Below, one piece after another: positions 58,516 to 64,000 of a stretch of DNA of 64,000 nucleotides. This stretch comes from Thermocatellispora tengchongensis (GTDB taxonomy: Bacteria > Actinomycetota > Actinomycetes > Streptosporangiales > Streptosporangiaceae), in assembly GCF_014202315.1 (NCBI RefSeq), contig NZ_JACHGN010000001.1, positions 147,757 through 211,756 on the forward strand, given 5' to 3'. Within the stretch, counting starts at the first letter, position 1; every line of letters begins with the position of its first letter. A program made the translations under genes and the position numbers. The notes beneath the pieces were generated by a model. It ran no database searches, was not told the origin of the DNA, and saw nothing but the letters and a program-made list of their open reading frames with translations.

Positions 58516-58962
58516 TCACCACCTCGTCAATCGGGGAACGGGGATACTCAAGCGCGCCCCTGCGCCCACGATGGGCGTGGTCGCGATGAACCACCGCAGC
58601 ACCTCCGTACCGTGTTTGCCAAGCTCGCGGACGACATCGGTGGTGACCAGGCACCGCGGCAGCATGATGTCTACCGTGTTCGCGGACATGTCGGCGTCGA
58701 TCAGCCGGTCGCCGCCAAGGTGGCGGTCGCGGTGGATGCGAACCGTCCAGAAGGGGTTGTCACGGCGCGACGCCGATCGTGTAGCGCCGAGGGCAGCCAT
58801 GAAGATGTCGCTCAGCTTGCCGATCGCCTGGGGCAAAATCGGGTCAATCTGCGCCATATCCACATCAACCCGGACTAACCCATTTCGGGTGACATGAATC
58901 GCTATCGGTCCAAGGGGAATCTGGTCCGCTGGGCGAAGGCGGTATAGGACCGTTCCATCCAT
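58516..58962 (-). CDS. Hypothetical protein upstream of the integrase
   Basis: This 148-residue protein is not recognised. It begins MDGTVLYRLRPADQIPLGPI and has a beta-rich look (IAIHVTRNGLVRVDVDMAQID; NTVDIMLPRCLVTTDVV) with no membrane segment. The ATG at 58962 has GGGA ten bases upstream. It ends 6 bp before the integrase start, so it is in the same operon and may affect integration or excision. Third-position GC is lower than in the core genes, consistent with transferred DNA. Confidence 0.65.
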   Translation of the reverse strand: MDGTVLYRLRPADQIPLGPIAIHVTRNGLVRVDVDMAQIDPILPQAIGKLSDIFMAALGATRSASRRDNPFWTVRIHRDRHLGGDRLIDADMSANTVDIMLPRCLVTTDVVRELGKHGTEVLRWFIATTPIVGAGARLSIPVPRLTRW

Positions 58963-59094
58963 GGCGCATCGTCCCTCTCTGCACCCCGTTGTGCCGTGGT
59001 GGTCGATATCAACACTTCGGCCACGCCCGTGACAACAAGATGGCGGAGATTTCGGACAACAGTGACAGCACAGTGGCTAGTGCGCTACACCACG

Positions 59095-59547
59095 TCACTC
59101 CGCGGAAGGGTCAGCCAAATCCGCGGCCAGCCGCTCCGCCATGCGAATGACCCGCCGGCGGTCCTCCTCGCTCAGGTTCGGCGGGACGCTGATCGTCACG
59201 AATCCCCCATCGGAGACAGGAATCGCCTCGACTTCGGACAGCTCCAGCCACTGCACCGCCGCCCACCGCTTGATCTCCTCCAGTCGGGTCCGGTAGTCAG
59301 GCTGGTCGGCACCGGACTCGACGGCAGCCATCCCCGCAGCTAGAGCCCGCAGCCGCCACATGTCCGGCAGGCGGTTGACGCTGCCATACATCAGATCCTG
59401 GATGTACCCGTGCAGGAGCGACTGCCCAGTCTCAGGGTCGATGCAGTACCTCGCGAACTGGCGGCCGGTCAGATCGTGCCTGGTCATGAACCGCTGCACC
59501 TGGTCACTCAGCGGGCGAGCCCTGGTGCCGTTGTTGAGCGGCGACAT
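59095..59547 (-). CDS. Putative XRE-like regulator / repressor of the element
   Basis: This 150-residue protein (ATG at 59547 with GGAAGG upstream) has an N-terminal helical segment, LSDQVQRFMTRHDLTGRQFARYCIDPETGQSLLHGYIQDLMYGSVNRLPD, that fits a Cro/C1-type helix-turn-helix. The C-terminal part is amphipathic and ends SEEDRRRVIRMAERLAADLADPSAE. It diverges from the XRE-excisionase gene across a 238-bp region containing an 18-bp palindrome. This is the usual layout of a lysogeny switch. A longer start at 59772 would run through the operator region and is less likely. Confidence 0.6.
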   Translation of the reverse strand: MSPLNNGTRARPLSDQVQRFMTRHDLTGRQFARYCIDPETGQSLLHGYIQDLMYGSVNRLPDMWRLRALAAGMAAVESGADQPDYRTRLEEIKRWAAVQWLELSEVEAIPVSDGGFVTISVPPNLSEEDRRRVIRMAERLAADLADPSAE

Positions 59548-59731
59548 GATGACGCCTTCCTGGTAGCCCTCGCCTAACTCGCGGACCTTGCCGTCTGATG
59601 ATTCGCACGACAGGCGCCACCCGCCCGTTGTACCGCGCACCTCTCCAGACAACAAGATGAGGCAATCAAACCAGACCTGTTCGGCTATACGCACGCCGGG
59701 GCTGGACATCGGCAGCACTGGGGGCGTACGG

Positions 59732-59749
59732 TGTTGGAATCTTCCAACA
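59732..59749. promoter_or_regulatory. 18-bp palindrome, putative repressor operator
   Basis: TGTTGGAA-TC-TTCCAACA is a perfect 8-bp inverted repeat in the divergent region between the regulator (59547, minus) and the fusion regulator (59786, plus). It lies 37 bp upstream of the plus-strand start, where a repressor would block transcription. Confidence 0.6.
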
Positions 59750-59785
59750 ACATTAGCGTCACGGGATTGCACGGAGGTCCACAGA

Positions 59786-60244
59786 GTGTCAGGCCGTCCC
59801 CGGATGATCCTCCGCTCAAAAGATCACCTTCGCGAGATCATGTCGGCCCAGGGCCACGACACAGCCTCGCTGGCGCAGGCCACCGGCCTGTCAAAACAGC
59901 TCATCGACTACCTCCGGGGAGACGGGCCCTCCAGTCGTGAGACGTGCAGTCACAAGACGGCTCGACTGCTCGCGTCGGCCCTGAACGTCCAGATCGACAC
60001 CCTTTTTTGCGATCGACTGTTGGATTTTTCCTACACCAAACAGGAGGAGGACATGGACTCCTACACCGTCGCGGACGCCGCGGAGGTGCTGGGTGTCTCC
60101 CCGAGCACCGTCTACCGGCGCATCGCGGAGGGAGAGCTGGAGGCGTACGACATCTCCCGCCGCGGCTCCAGCCGACCCAACCTGCGCATCACCCGCACCT
60201 CGATCGAGGCGTTCCAGGCGGCCCGCACCGTCACCGCCGCCTGA
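59786..60244 (+). CDS. XRE domain fused to excisionase-type (MerR-like) helix-turn-helix
   Basis: This 152-residue protein starts at a GTG with GGAGG eight bases upstream. The first half is a Cro/C1 XRE domain: REIMSAQGHDTASLAQATGLSKQLIDYLRG and ARLLASALNVQIDTLF. The second half is a winged helix of the excisionase/MerR type: YTVADAAEVLGVSPSTVYRRIAEGELEAYDI with RITRTSIEAFQAARTV. A short AT-rich linker joins them. Such domains are usually separate proteins. An internal ATG with a strong SD lies between the two domains. Confidence 0.75.
   Translation: MSGRPRMILRSKDHLREIMSAQGHDTASLAQATGLSKQLIDYLRGDGPSSRETCSHKTARLLASALNVQIDTLFCDRLLDFSYTKQEEDMDSYTVADAAEVLGVSPSTVYRRIAEGELEAYDISRRGSSRPNLRITRTSIEAFQAARTVTAA
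60053..60244 (+). CDS. Possible internal in-frame start: stand-alone excisionase-like protein
   Basis: AGGAGGAGG (60042-60050) directly precedes an ATG at 60053 in frame with the fusion gene. Translation from here gives 63 residues, MDSYTVADAAEVLGVSPSTV onward, a complete excisionase-type domain. The SD is better than that of the full-length start and lies in coding sequence (KQEEDM), where no selection for it is expected otherwise. Confidence 0.5.
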   Translation: MDSYTVADAAEVLGVSPSTVYRRIAEGELEAYDISRRGSSRPNLRITRTSIEAFQAARTVTAA

Positions 60245-60318
60245 CACAGCAAAGCGGGCCCGGCCTGCCCGCCGAACCCGCCAAATCCCCGCTCACCAAC
60301 CCGCAGAGAGCAGGAACC

Positions 60319-60681
60319 ATGACCAACAGTACCGACCGCGCACAGCAGCAGCTCGCCGCCGGCCTCGCCCTCGCCGACCTGCTGACCCACGCCCACCGCC
60401 TCCCCCCGATCTACGCCTGGAGTATCGAGGCGGACGGTCCCGTGACCATCCGGGGACAGCTTGGCCAGGCATGCGACGGGCTCGCCGCCATCCGCGGCGC
60501 GCTCACCGAGTGGGCCAACACCCTGGACAACCCGACCTGGACCACCCGGCGGTACACCGGCTACGACGGCGGCCAGATCGCGGTGACCGGCACCTACATG
60601 GGCCAGTCCGTCACCATCTGGGAGGGCCTGACCGCCGGCCAGCTCGCCGAGGTCGGCGACGCCGTCAGGAGCGCGGCGTGA
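60319..60681 (+). CDS. Hypothetical protein of the element
   Basis: This 120-residue protein is not recognised. The ATG at 60319 has AGGA five bases upstream. The sequence is acidic to neutral with Trp-rich segments (EWANTLDNPTWTTRRYTGYDGG, VTIWEGLTAGQLAEVG) and no membrane helix. It is the first of a run of overlapping genes: its stop overlaps the next start as GTGA. Confidence 0.6.
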   Translation: MTNSTDRAQQQLAAGLALADLLTHAHRLPPIYAWSIEADGPVTIRGQLGQACDGLAAIRGALTEWANTLDNPTWTTRRYTGYDGGQIAVTGTYMGQSVTIWEGLTAGQLAEVGDAVRSAA

Positions 60682-60848
60682 CGCTCCTCGCCATCCGCAT
60701 CGGCCTGCGCGCCCTGCTGCTCTGGGTGCGGGCCCGGCTCATCAGGCGCCACCGGGACGCCGACCGAGCGCTGAGGGCGTGGGCCGCCGACCCGCGGAAC
60801 TTCTGCGACCGGCCCGGCTGTGACCGCTGCTGGCGGTGGGCTCTATGA
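60678..60848 (+). CDS. 56-residue basic protein with CxxxxCxxC cluster
   Basis: A GTG overlapping the previous stop (GTGA) opens a 56-codon frame. The product has a hydrophobic/basic N-terminal half (LLAIRIGLRALLLWVRARLI) that could be one membrane-associated helix, then CDRPGCDRCWRW at the C-terminus, a possible metal site. Its own stop overlaps the next start as ATGA. The coupling on both sides supports translation. The function is unknown. Confidence 0.5.
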   Translation: MTLLAIRIGLRALLLWVRARLIRRHRDADRALRAWAADPRNFCDRPGCDRCWRWAL

Positions 60849-61108
60849 CCGGCCTGCCCGTCGTGGCCGTCGATCCGCACGCCGTACGCGCCGGCCACCT
60901 GCTCCAGCTCGACGGCCTGCTGATCGCCCGGGTGACCACCACCACGCGCGTGCCGAACGGGCGCCTGCTGTGGTGGGTCCTCCTCGGCCCGTGCCCGCTC
61001 GGCGCGACCGGCGCCGGGGCCCTGTTCGTCGGCGACGGCGACACCGCCCCGTGCGTCCGCGTCGCCGACTGGCTCGCCGAGTTCGAGGGCGGTCGCGAGG
61101 ATGCTTGA
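60845..61108 (+). CDS. Hypothetical protein of the element
   Basis: This 87-residue protein (ATG at 60845 in an ATGA overlap) begins MTGLPVVAVDPHAVRAGHLL and looks like a small beta-barrel (LDGLLIARVTTTTRVPNGRLLWWVLLG). No known domain is recognised. It overlaps the nuclease gene by 8 bp. Confidence 0.55.
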   Translation: MTGLPVVAVDPHAVRAGHLLQLDGLLIARVTTTTRVPNGRLLWWVLLGPCPLGATGAGALFVGDGDTAPCVRVADWLAEFEGGREDA

Positions 61109-61943
61109 CACCGTCATCGCCTCGCCCGGCATCTACGACCTCGCCGAGGACGAGTACCACGCCGACCCCGTCCCCGGAGGCAGCCTCTCCAGCAGCGGCA
61201 CCCGCCGCCTGCTCGCCACCTGCCCCGCGGTCTACCGCTGGGAGCGCGAGCACGGCGCCCTTCCGCGTCGCGCCTGGGACCTCGGCACCGCCGCACACAA
61301 GCTCGTGCTCGGCGTCGGCCCCACGCTCGCCGTGATCGACGCCCCCGACTACCGGACCAAGGCCGCCCAGCAGGAACGCGACGCCGCGCGCGCTGCCGGC
61401 GCCGTGCCCCTGCTCACCAAGGAGCACGACCAGGTACAGGCCATGGCCGCCGCCCTGCGCACGCACCCGATCGCCGGGCCCCTGCTCACGCCCGGCAACG
61501 GCGACGCCGAACAGACGCTCATCTGGTACGACCACCCGACCGGCGTGTGGTGCCGGGCCCGCCTCGACTGGCTCCGCCGCCCCCAGACCGGGCGCCCCAT
61601 CATCGCCGACTACAAGACCACCACCGACGCGAGCGAGGAAGCCATCGCCCGCGCCGTCGCCTCCTACGGCTACCACTGCCAGCACGACTGGTACACGACC
61701 GGCGCCGCCGCTCTCGGCCTCGACGCCGGGATGGTCTTCGTGTTCCAGGAGAAGCAGCCGCCCTATGTCGTGACGGTGGTCGAGCTGGACCACGACGCCA
61801 TACGCGCCGGCCGCCGCCGCAACCGCCGCGCGATCGAGATCTACGCGCGGTGCGCCGAAACCGGCCACTGGCCCGCCTACGCCGAGGACCACATCCCGCT
61901 CATCACCCTGCCCGCATGGGCCACGCGAGAGGACAGCCTGTGA
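61101..61943 (+). CDS. RecE-like PD-(D/E)XK nuclease
   Basis: This 280-residue protein resembles the DUF3799/RecE exonuclease family, 5'-3' exonucleases of phage recombination systems. The order of motifs fits: GTAAH with H66, E137, D156 in CRARLDWL, and the catalytic D170-Y-K172 in IIADYKTTTDAS, then a Q/Y-rich helix (YGYHCQHDWYTTGA). It would degrade one strand of DNA ends to give 3' overhangs. It is coupled to the next gene as GTGA, which encodes a likely annealing or recombination partner. Confidence 0.82.
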   Translation: MLDTVIASPGIYDLAEDEYHADPVPGGSLSSSGTRRLLATCPAVYRWEREHGALPRRAWDLGTAAHKLVLGVGPTLAVIDAPDYRTKAAQQERDAARAAGAVPLLTKEHDQVQAMAAALRTHPIAGPLLTPGNGDAEQTLIWYDHPTGVWCRARLDWLRRPQTGRPIIADYKTTTDASEEAIARAVASYGYHCQHDWYTTGAAALGLDAGMVFVFQEKQPPYVVTVVELDHDAIRAGRRRNRRAIEIYARCAETGHWPAYAEDHIPLITLPAWATREDSL

Positions 61944-63319
61944 CCACCACCAACCACCGCGCACTTGATCAGGTCGCGCCCCGCCTTCCGGCCCCTGGAC
62001 GCGTCGGCCAAGCGACCGCCGTCGAGCAGTCCCGCGCCGTCGCCGAGGTCCACGCCGCGATCGTCGTCGCCCAGCAGTGCCCCCGCAACGTGCAGTCCGC
62101 CCGCGCCGCCATGCTCGACACCTGCTCCTTCCAGGGCATGGCCGACCGAGCGTTCTACCGCTACTCCCGCGGCAAGAACACCATCACCGGCCCGTCCGTC
62201 CACCTCGCCCGCGAACTCGCGCGGTGCTGGGGCAACGTCCAGTACGGCGTCTCGGAGCTAAGGCGGGACGATGACGCCCGCCAGAGCGAGATGCAGGCGT
62301 GGGCGTGGGACGTCCAGACCAACACCCGCAGCGTCCTGACCTTCGTCGTGCCGCACGCCCGCGACACCAGCGACGGCGTCAAGGCCCTGACCGACATGCG
62401 CGACATCTACGAGAACAACGCCAACGCTGGCGCCCGCAGGCTCAGAGAGGCCATCTTCGCGATCTTGCCCGCGTGGTTCATCGAGGAGGCCAAGGAGCGG
62501 TGCAACTCGGTCCTAACCAAGGGCGGTGACGTACCGCTCGCCGAGCAGGTCGCAAAGGCCATCGATGAGTTCGCCGGGCTCGGCGTCACCGCCGATCAGA
62601 TAGAACGCAAGCTCGGCCGAGGTCGCAGTGAGTGGACGCCGTACGACCTCGCCCAGCTCCGCGTCATCCACCGCTCACTCCGCCGCGGTGAAATCACCAT
62701 CGGCGAGGAGTTCCCGCCCGTCCGCGTGACCCCCGAGGAGATCAAGGGCGAGACCGCCCCGCCCGCGCCGGTCGCCAACGCGCCGACTCCGACCAGCGAG
62801 CCGTCCGCGGTTGCCGCGGACGCTGGCAGCACCACGTCGGGCGCGAGAGCGTCGCAGGCCAAGCTCCGGGAGCTGAACATCCTGTTCACCGAGACCGGTA
62901 TTGCCGCCAAGACCGGCAAGGGGTCCACGGCCGCGAATGACCAGGCCCGGTTCGCGTGGATCGCCGAGCACGTCGGCGTCCAGGTGGAGTCCACCAAGGA
63001 CCTCACCGCCGAGCAGGCCGACCGCGCGCTCACCCTTCTGCGGGACGCCAAGGTGCAGGCCGCCCGCGCCCGCGCCGAGACCACCAAGCGCATCGCCGCC
63101 CTCTTCGACGGCCTCGACACCCCCCTCACCGCCGAGCAGCGGCTCCGCGACCTCACCACCCTCCTCGGCCGCACCATCACCGGCCCCGCCGACATCACCG
63201 ACGCCGAGCACGCCGAAATCGAAGCGCTGCTGACCGACTGCAAGGGCCAGACCAGCGTCTGGAACACGGCCATCGCCGCGGCCAAGGCCGCCCAGCCTCA
63301 GGGGGAGGGCACCCGATGA
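61940..63319 (+). CDS. Phage-type protein of recombination module (possible RecT-role partner)
   Basis: This is a 459-residue protein. Its N-terminal ~250 residues belong to a family I recall in phages and integrative elements next to RecE-like nucleases; I cannot name the Pfam. Conserved-looking blocks are TAVEQSRAVAEVHAAIVVAQ, ADRAFYRYSRGKNTITGPSVHLARELARCWGNVQYG, QAWAWDVQTNTRSVLTFVVPHARDT and DIYENNANAGARRLREAIFAILP. A low-complexity linker (about 272-305) leads to a helical C-terminal part (AKLRELNILFTETGIAA; EQADRALTLLRDAK). Single-strand annealing is inferred from context only. Confidence 0.65.
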   Translation: MTTTNHRALDQVAPRLPAPGRVGQATAVEQSRAVAEVHAAIVVAQQCPRNVQSARAAMLDTCSFQGMADRAFYRYSRGKNTITGPSVHLARELARCWGNVQYGVSELRRDDDARQSEMQAWAWDVQTNTRSVLTFVVPHARDTSDGVKALTDMRDIYENNANAGARRLREAIFAILPAWFIEEAKERCNSVLTKGGDVPLAEQVAKAIDEFAGLGVTADQIERKLGRGRSEWTPYDLAQLRVIHRSLRRGEITIGEEFPPVRVTPEEIKGETAPPAPVANAPTPTSEPSAVAADAGSTTSGARASQAKLRELNILFTETGIAAKTGKGSTAANDQARFAWIAEHVGVQVESTKDLTAEQADRALTLLRDAKVQAARARAETTKRIAALFDGLDTPLTAEQRLRDLTTLLGRTITGPADITDAEHAEIEALLTDCKGQTSVWNTAIAAAKAAQPQGEGTR

Positions 63320-63591
63320 CGCAGTGCGACTGCGGCCCCGAGGAGAGCTGCCCAATCTGCATCCCCTGCGACATCTGCCGGGAGGGCGAGGAGGAGTGCC
63401 CCTGCGACGGTGAGCGGGACTGGGACGGCAGTTACGTCTGCTGCCCCGGCTACCGCATCCCCGAGCACTGCTGCGACTGCGGCGGCTCCCCCTACTGCGT
63501 GAAGTGCCACAAGTGCGGCGCGCCCTGCTTCGGCGCCTGCACCTGCCCCGTCACCGTGCGCCTGGAGAACGGCGCCGACCTCGTTCTGTAG
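63316..63591 (+). CDS. Cysteine-rich small protein (19 Cys in 91 residues)
   Basis: The ATG overlaps the previous stop as ATGA. The product begins MTQCDCGPEESCPICIPCDI and has many CxC, CxxC and CC pairs, with 19 cysteines in total and few histidines. It is acidic in the first half (EGEEECPCDGERDWDGS) and ends with a short cysteine-free tail. Several structural zinc sites or a disulphide-rich fold are possible. No signal peptide is visible, so it should be cytoplasmic and metal-binding. Confidence 0.65.
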   Translation: MTQCDCGPEESCPICIPCDICREGEEECPCDGERDWDGSYVCCPGYRIPEHCCDCGGSPYCVKCHKCGAPCFGACTCPVTVRLENGADLVL

Positions 63592-63654
63592 CGCGCTCGC
63601 CGCGACATCACCGCCCCGGGCCTCGCCACTGGCCCGGGGCCGGAAGGGGAACCC

Positions 63655-63984
63655 ATGGACACCCCACTCGGCCGCCCCACCGCCGGCCCACTCATCATCC
63701 ACGACGGCCACCCGTACGCCTGCGTCACCTACGCCGGACTCAGCATGTTCGACTGGACGAGCAGCCCCGCGTTCGCCCGTGCCGCCTCCTCCGCATGGCT
63801 CATCGCCGCGCACGTCCTGGAGGCCGAGCACGACCGCGCGTTCATCGCCGCCGCGGTGCACCCCGCCTACCCGAACAGCGTCTGCGACGACTGCGCGTCG
63901 CCCATCCCCGCCGGCTACGACTGCCCGCGCTGCGCCCCGATGACCGCCGTCCGCGTTCTGCCCACGCTCGGCGGTGAGCGATGA
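63655..63984 (+). CDS. Hypothetical protein with C-terminal zinc-ribbon pattern
   Basis: This 109-residue protein starts at an ATG with GGAAGGGG six bases upstream. The C-terminus has CDDCASPIPAGYDCPRC, the CxxC-x9-CxxC layout of a zinc ribbon. The N-terminal part (PLIIHDGHPYACVTYAGLSMFDW; SSAWLIAAHVLEAEHDRAFIAA) is unrecognised. Its stop overlaps the next start as ATGA. Confidence 0.6.
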   Translation: MDTPLGRPTAGPLIIHDGHPYACVTYAGLSMFDWTSSPAFARAASSAWLIAAHVLEAEHDRAFIAAAVHPAYPNSVCDDCASPIPAGYDCPRCAPMTAVRVLPTLGGER

Positions 63985-64000
63985 GCACCGTACTGATCAG
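63981..64000 (+). CDS. Start of next element gene, cut by window end
   Basis: An ATG overlapping the previous stop (ATGA) begins a frame reading MSTVLI before the window ends. The coupling pattern matches the genes before it. Nothing can be said about its product. Confidence 0.35.

Larger units (their letters stand above)
57140..64000. mobile_element. Integrative element at tRNA-Ile (left part; right end outside window)
   Basis: A tyrosine integrase gene begins 45 bp past the tRNA and points at it, the standard layout for elements using a tRNA 3' end as attB. The left junction should lie within the tRNA 3' half. Downstream are regulators, small overlapping early genes, a RecE-like nuclease and a recombination-type protein, which look more like a phage early region than a conjugative module. 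No relaxase, FtsK/Tra, capsid or Rep gene is seen before the window ends. GTGCGTCA is repeated at 57210 and 57221, possibly integrase arm sites. Confidence 0.88.

Noticed and set aside
59588-59785. N-terminal extension of the fusion regulator from an ATG at 59588
   Set aside because: It would run through the palindromic operator and has no conserved sequence; the GTG at 59786 has a proper SD and starts right at the XRE domain.
57140-64000. Calling the element an AICE (actinomycete conjugative element)
   Set aside because: The integrase and tRNA site fit, but no Rep, Tra/FtsK or Spd genes are seen; the visible genes look like a phage early region. The rest of the element is needed.

Overview
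The window is a 64 kb piece of a very GC-rich actinomycete chromosome that contains the replication origin. Gene content and order (rpsF-ssb-rpsR-rplI, class A PBP, PadR-ino1, cca, murJ, pseudokinase, sigM, trxBA, parAB, rsmG, jag, yidC, yidD, rnpA, rpmH, dnaA, dnaN, gnd, recF, DciA, gyrB, gyrA, tRNA-Ile) match the conserved oriC neighbourhood known from Streptomyces and, in part, Mycobacterium. A 6-phosphogluconate dehydrogenase between dnaN and recF, GC-saturated third codon positions and parS sites of the Streptomyces type fit a member of Streptosporangiales or a relative; that placement is inference.

Layout. 0-3.4 kb: end of an amino-acid permease and a polar amino-acid ABC importer. 3.4-5.2 kb: the ribosomal/ssb operon with a strong terminator. 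5.4-13.4 kb: small membrane proteins, a type IV endonuclease, an intergenic tandem repeat with a DnaA box, two polyprenol-dependent mannosyltransferase-like membrane proteins, a class A penicillin-binding protein and a DUF5318 protein. 13.5-20.1 kb: a PadR regulator with a palindromic operator and inositol-phosphate synthase, then idi, an MFS transporter, bioA and the CCA-adding enzyme. 20.2-28.5 kb: a YbaK-like deacylase, a secreted DUF6049 protein, the lipid II flippase MurJ, a separate pseudokinase, and SigM with its anti-sigma factor. 28.5-30 kb: trxB-trxA behind an exact SigR-type promoter. 30-35.6 kb: acetyltransferase, aminotransferase, Ddl-like ligase, threonine aldolase and methyltransferase. 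35.7-37.6 kb has no convincing gene but holds two tandem-repeat arrays and parS sites, one inside a 38-bp perfect palindrome.

37.6-57 kb is the replication and segregation core. parB, parA and rsmG lie on the minus strand; jag-yidC-yidD-rnpA-rpmH form a second minus-strand block; dnaA onward runs on the plus strand. DnaA-box-like motifs fill both gaps flanking dnaA (oriC proper is between dnaA and dnaN) and also sit inside the coding sequences of dnaA, recF and dciA. gyrB, gyrA and a DUF3566 membrane protein follow.

57.1-64 kb is the left part of an integrative element inserted at the 3' end of tRNA-Ile(GAU). It begins with a tyrosine integrase, a regulator reading away from a palindromic operator, and an XRE-plus-excisionase fusion with an internal start. 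A tightly overlapping run of early genes follows, including a RecE-like PD-(D/E)XK nuclease, a likely recombination partner and a 91-residue protein with 19 cysteines. The right end, and the tRNA-Ala expected next to tRNA-Ile, lie outside the window.
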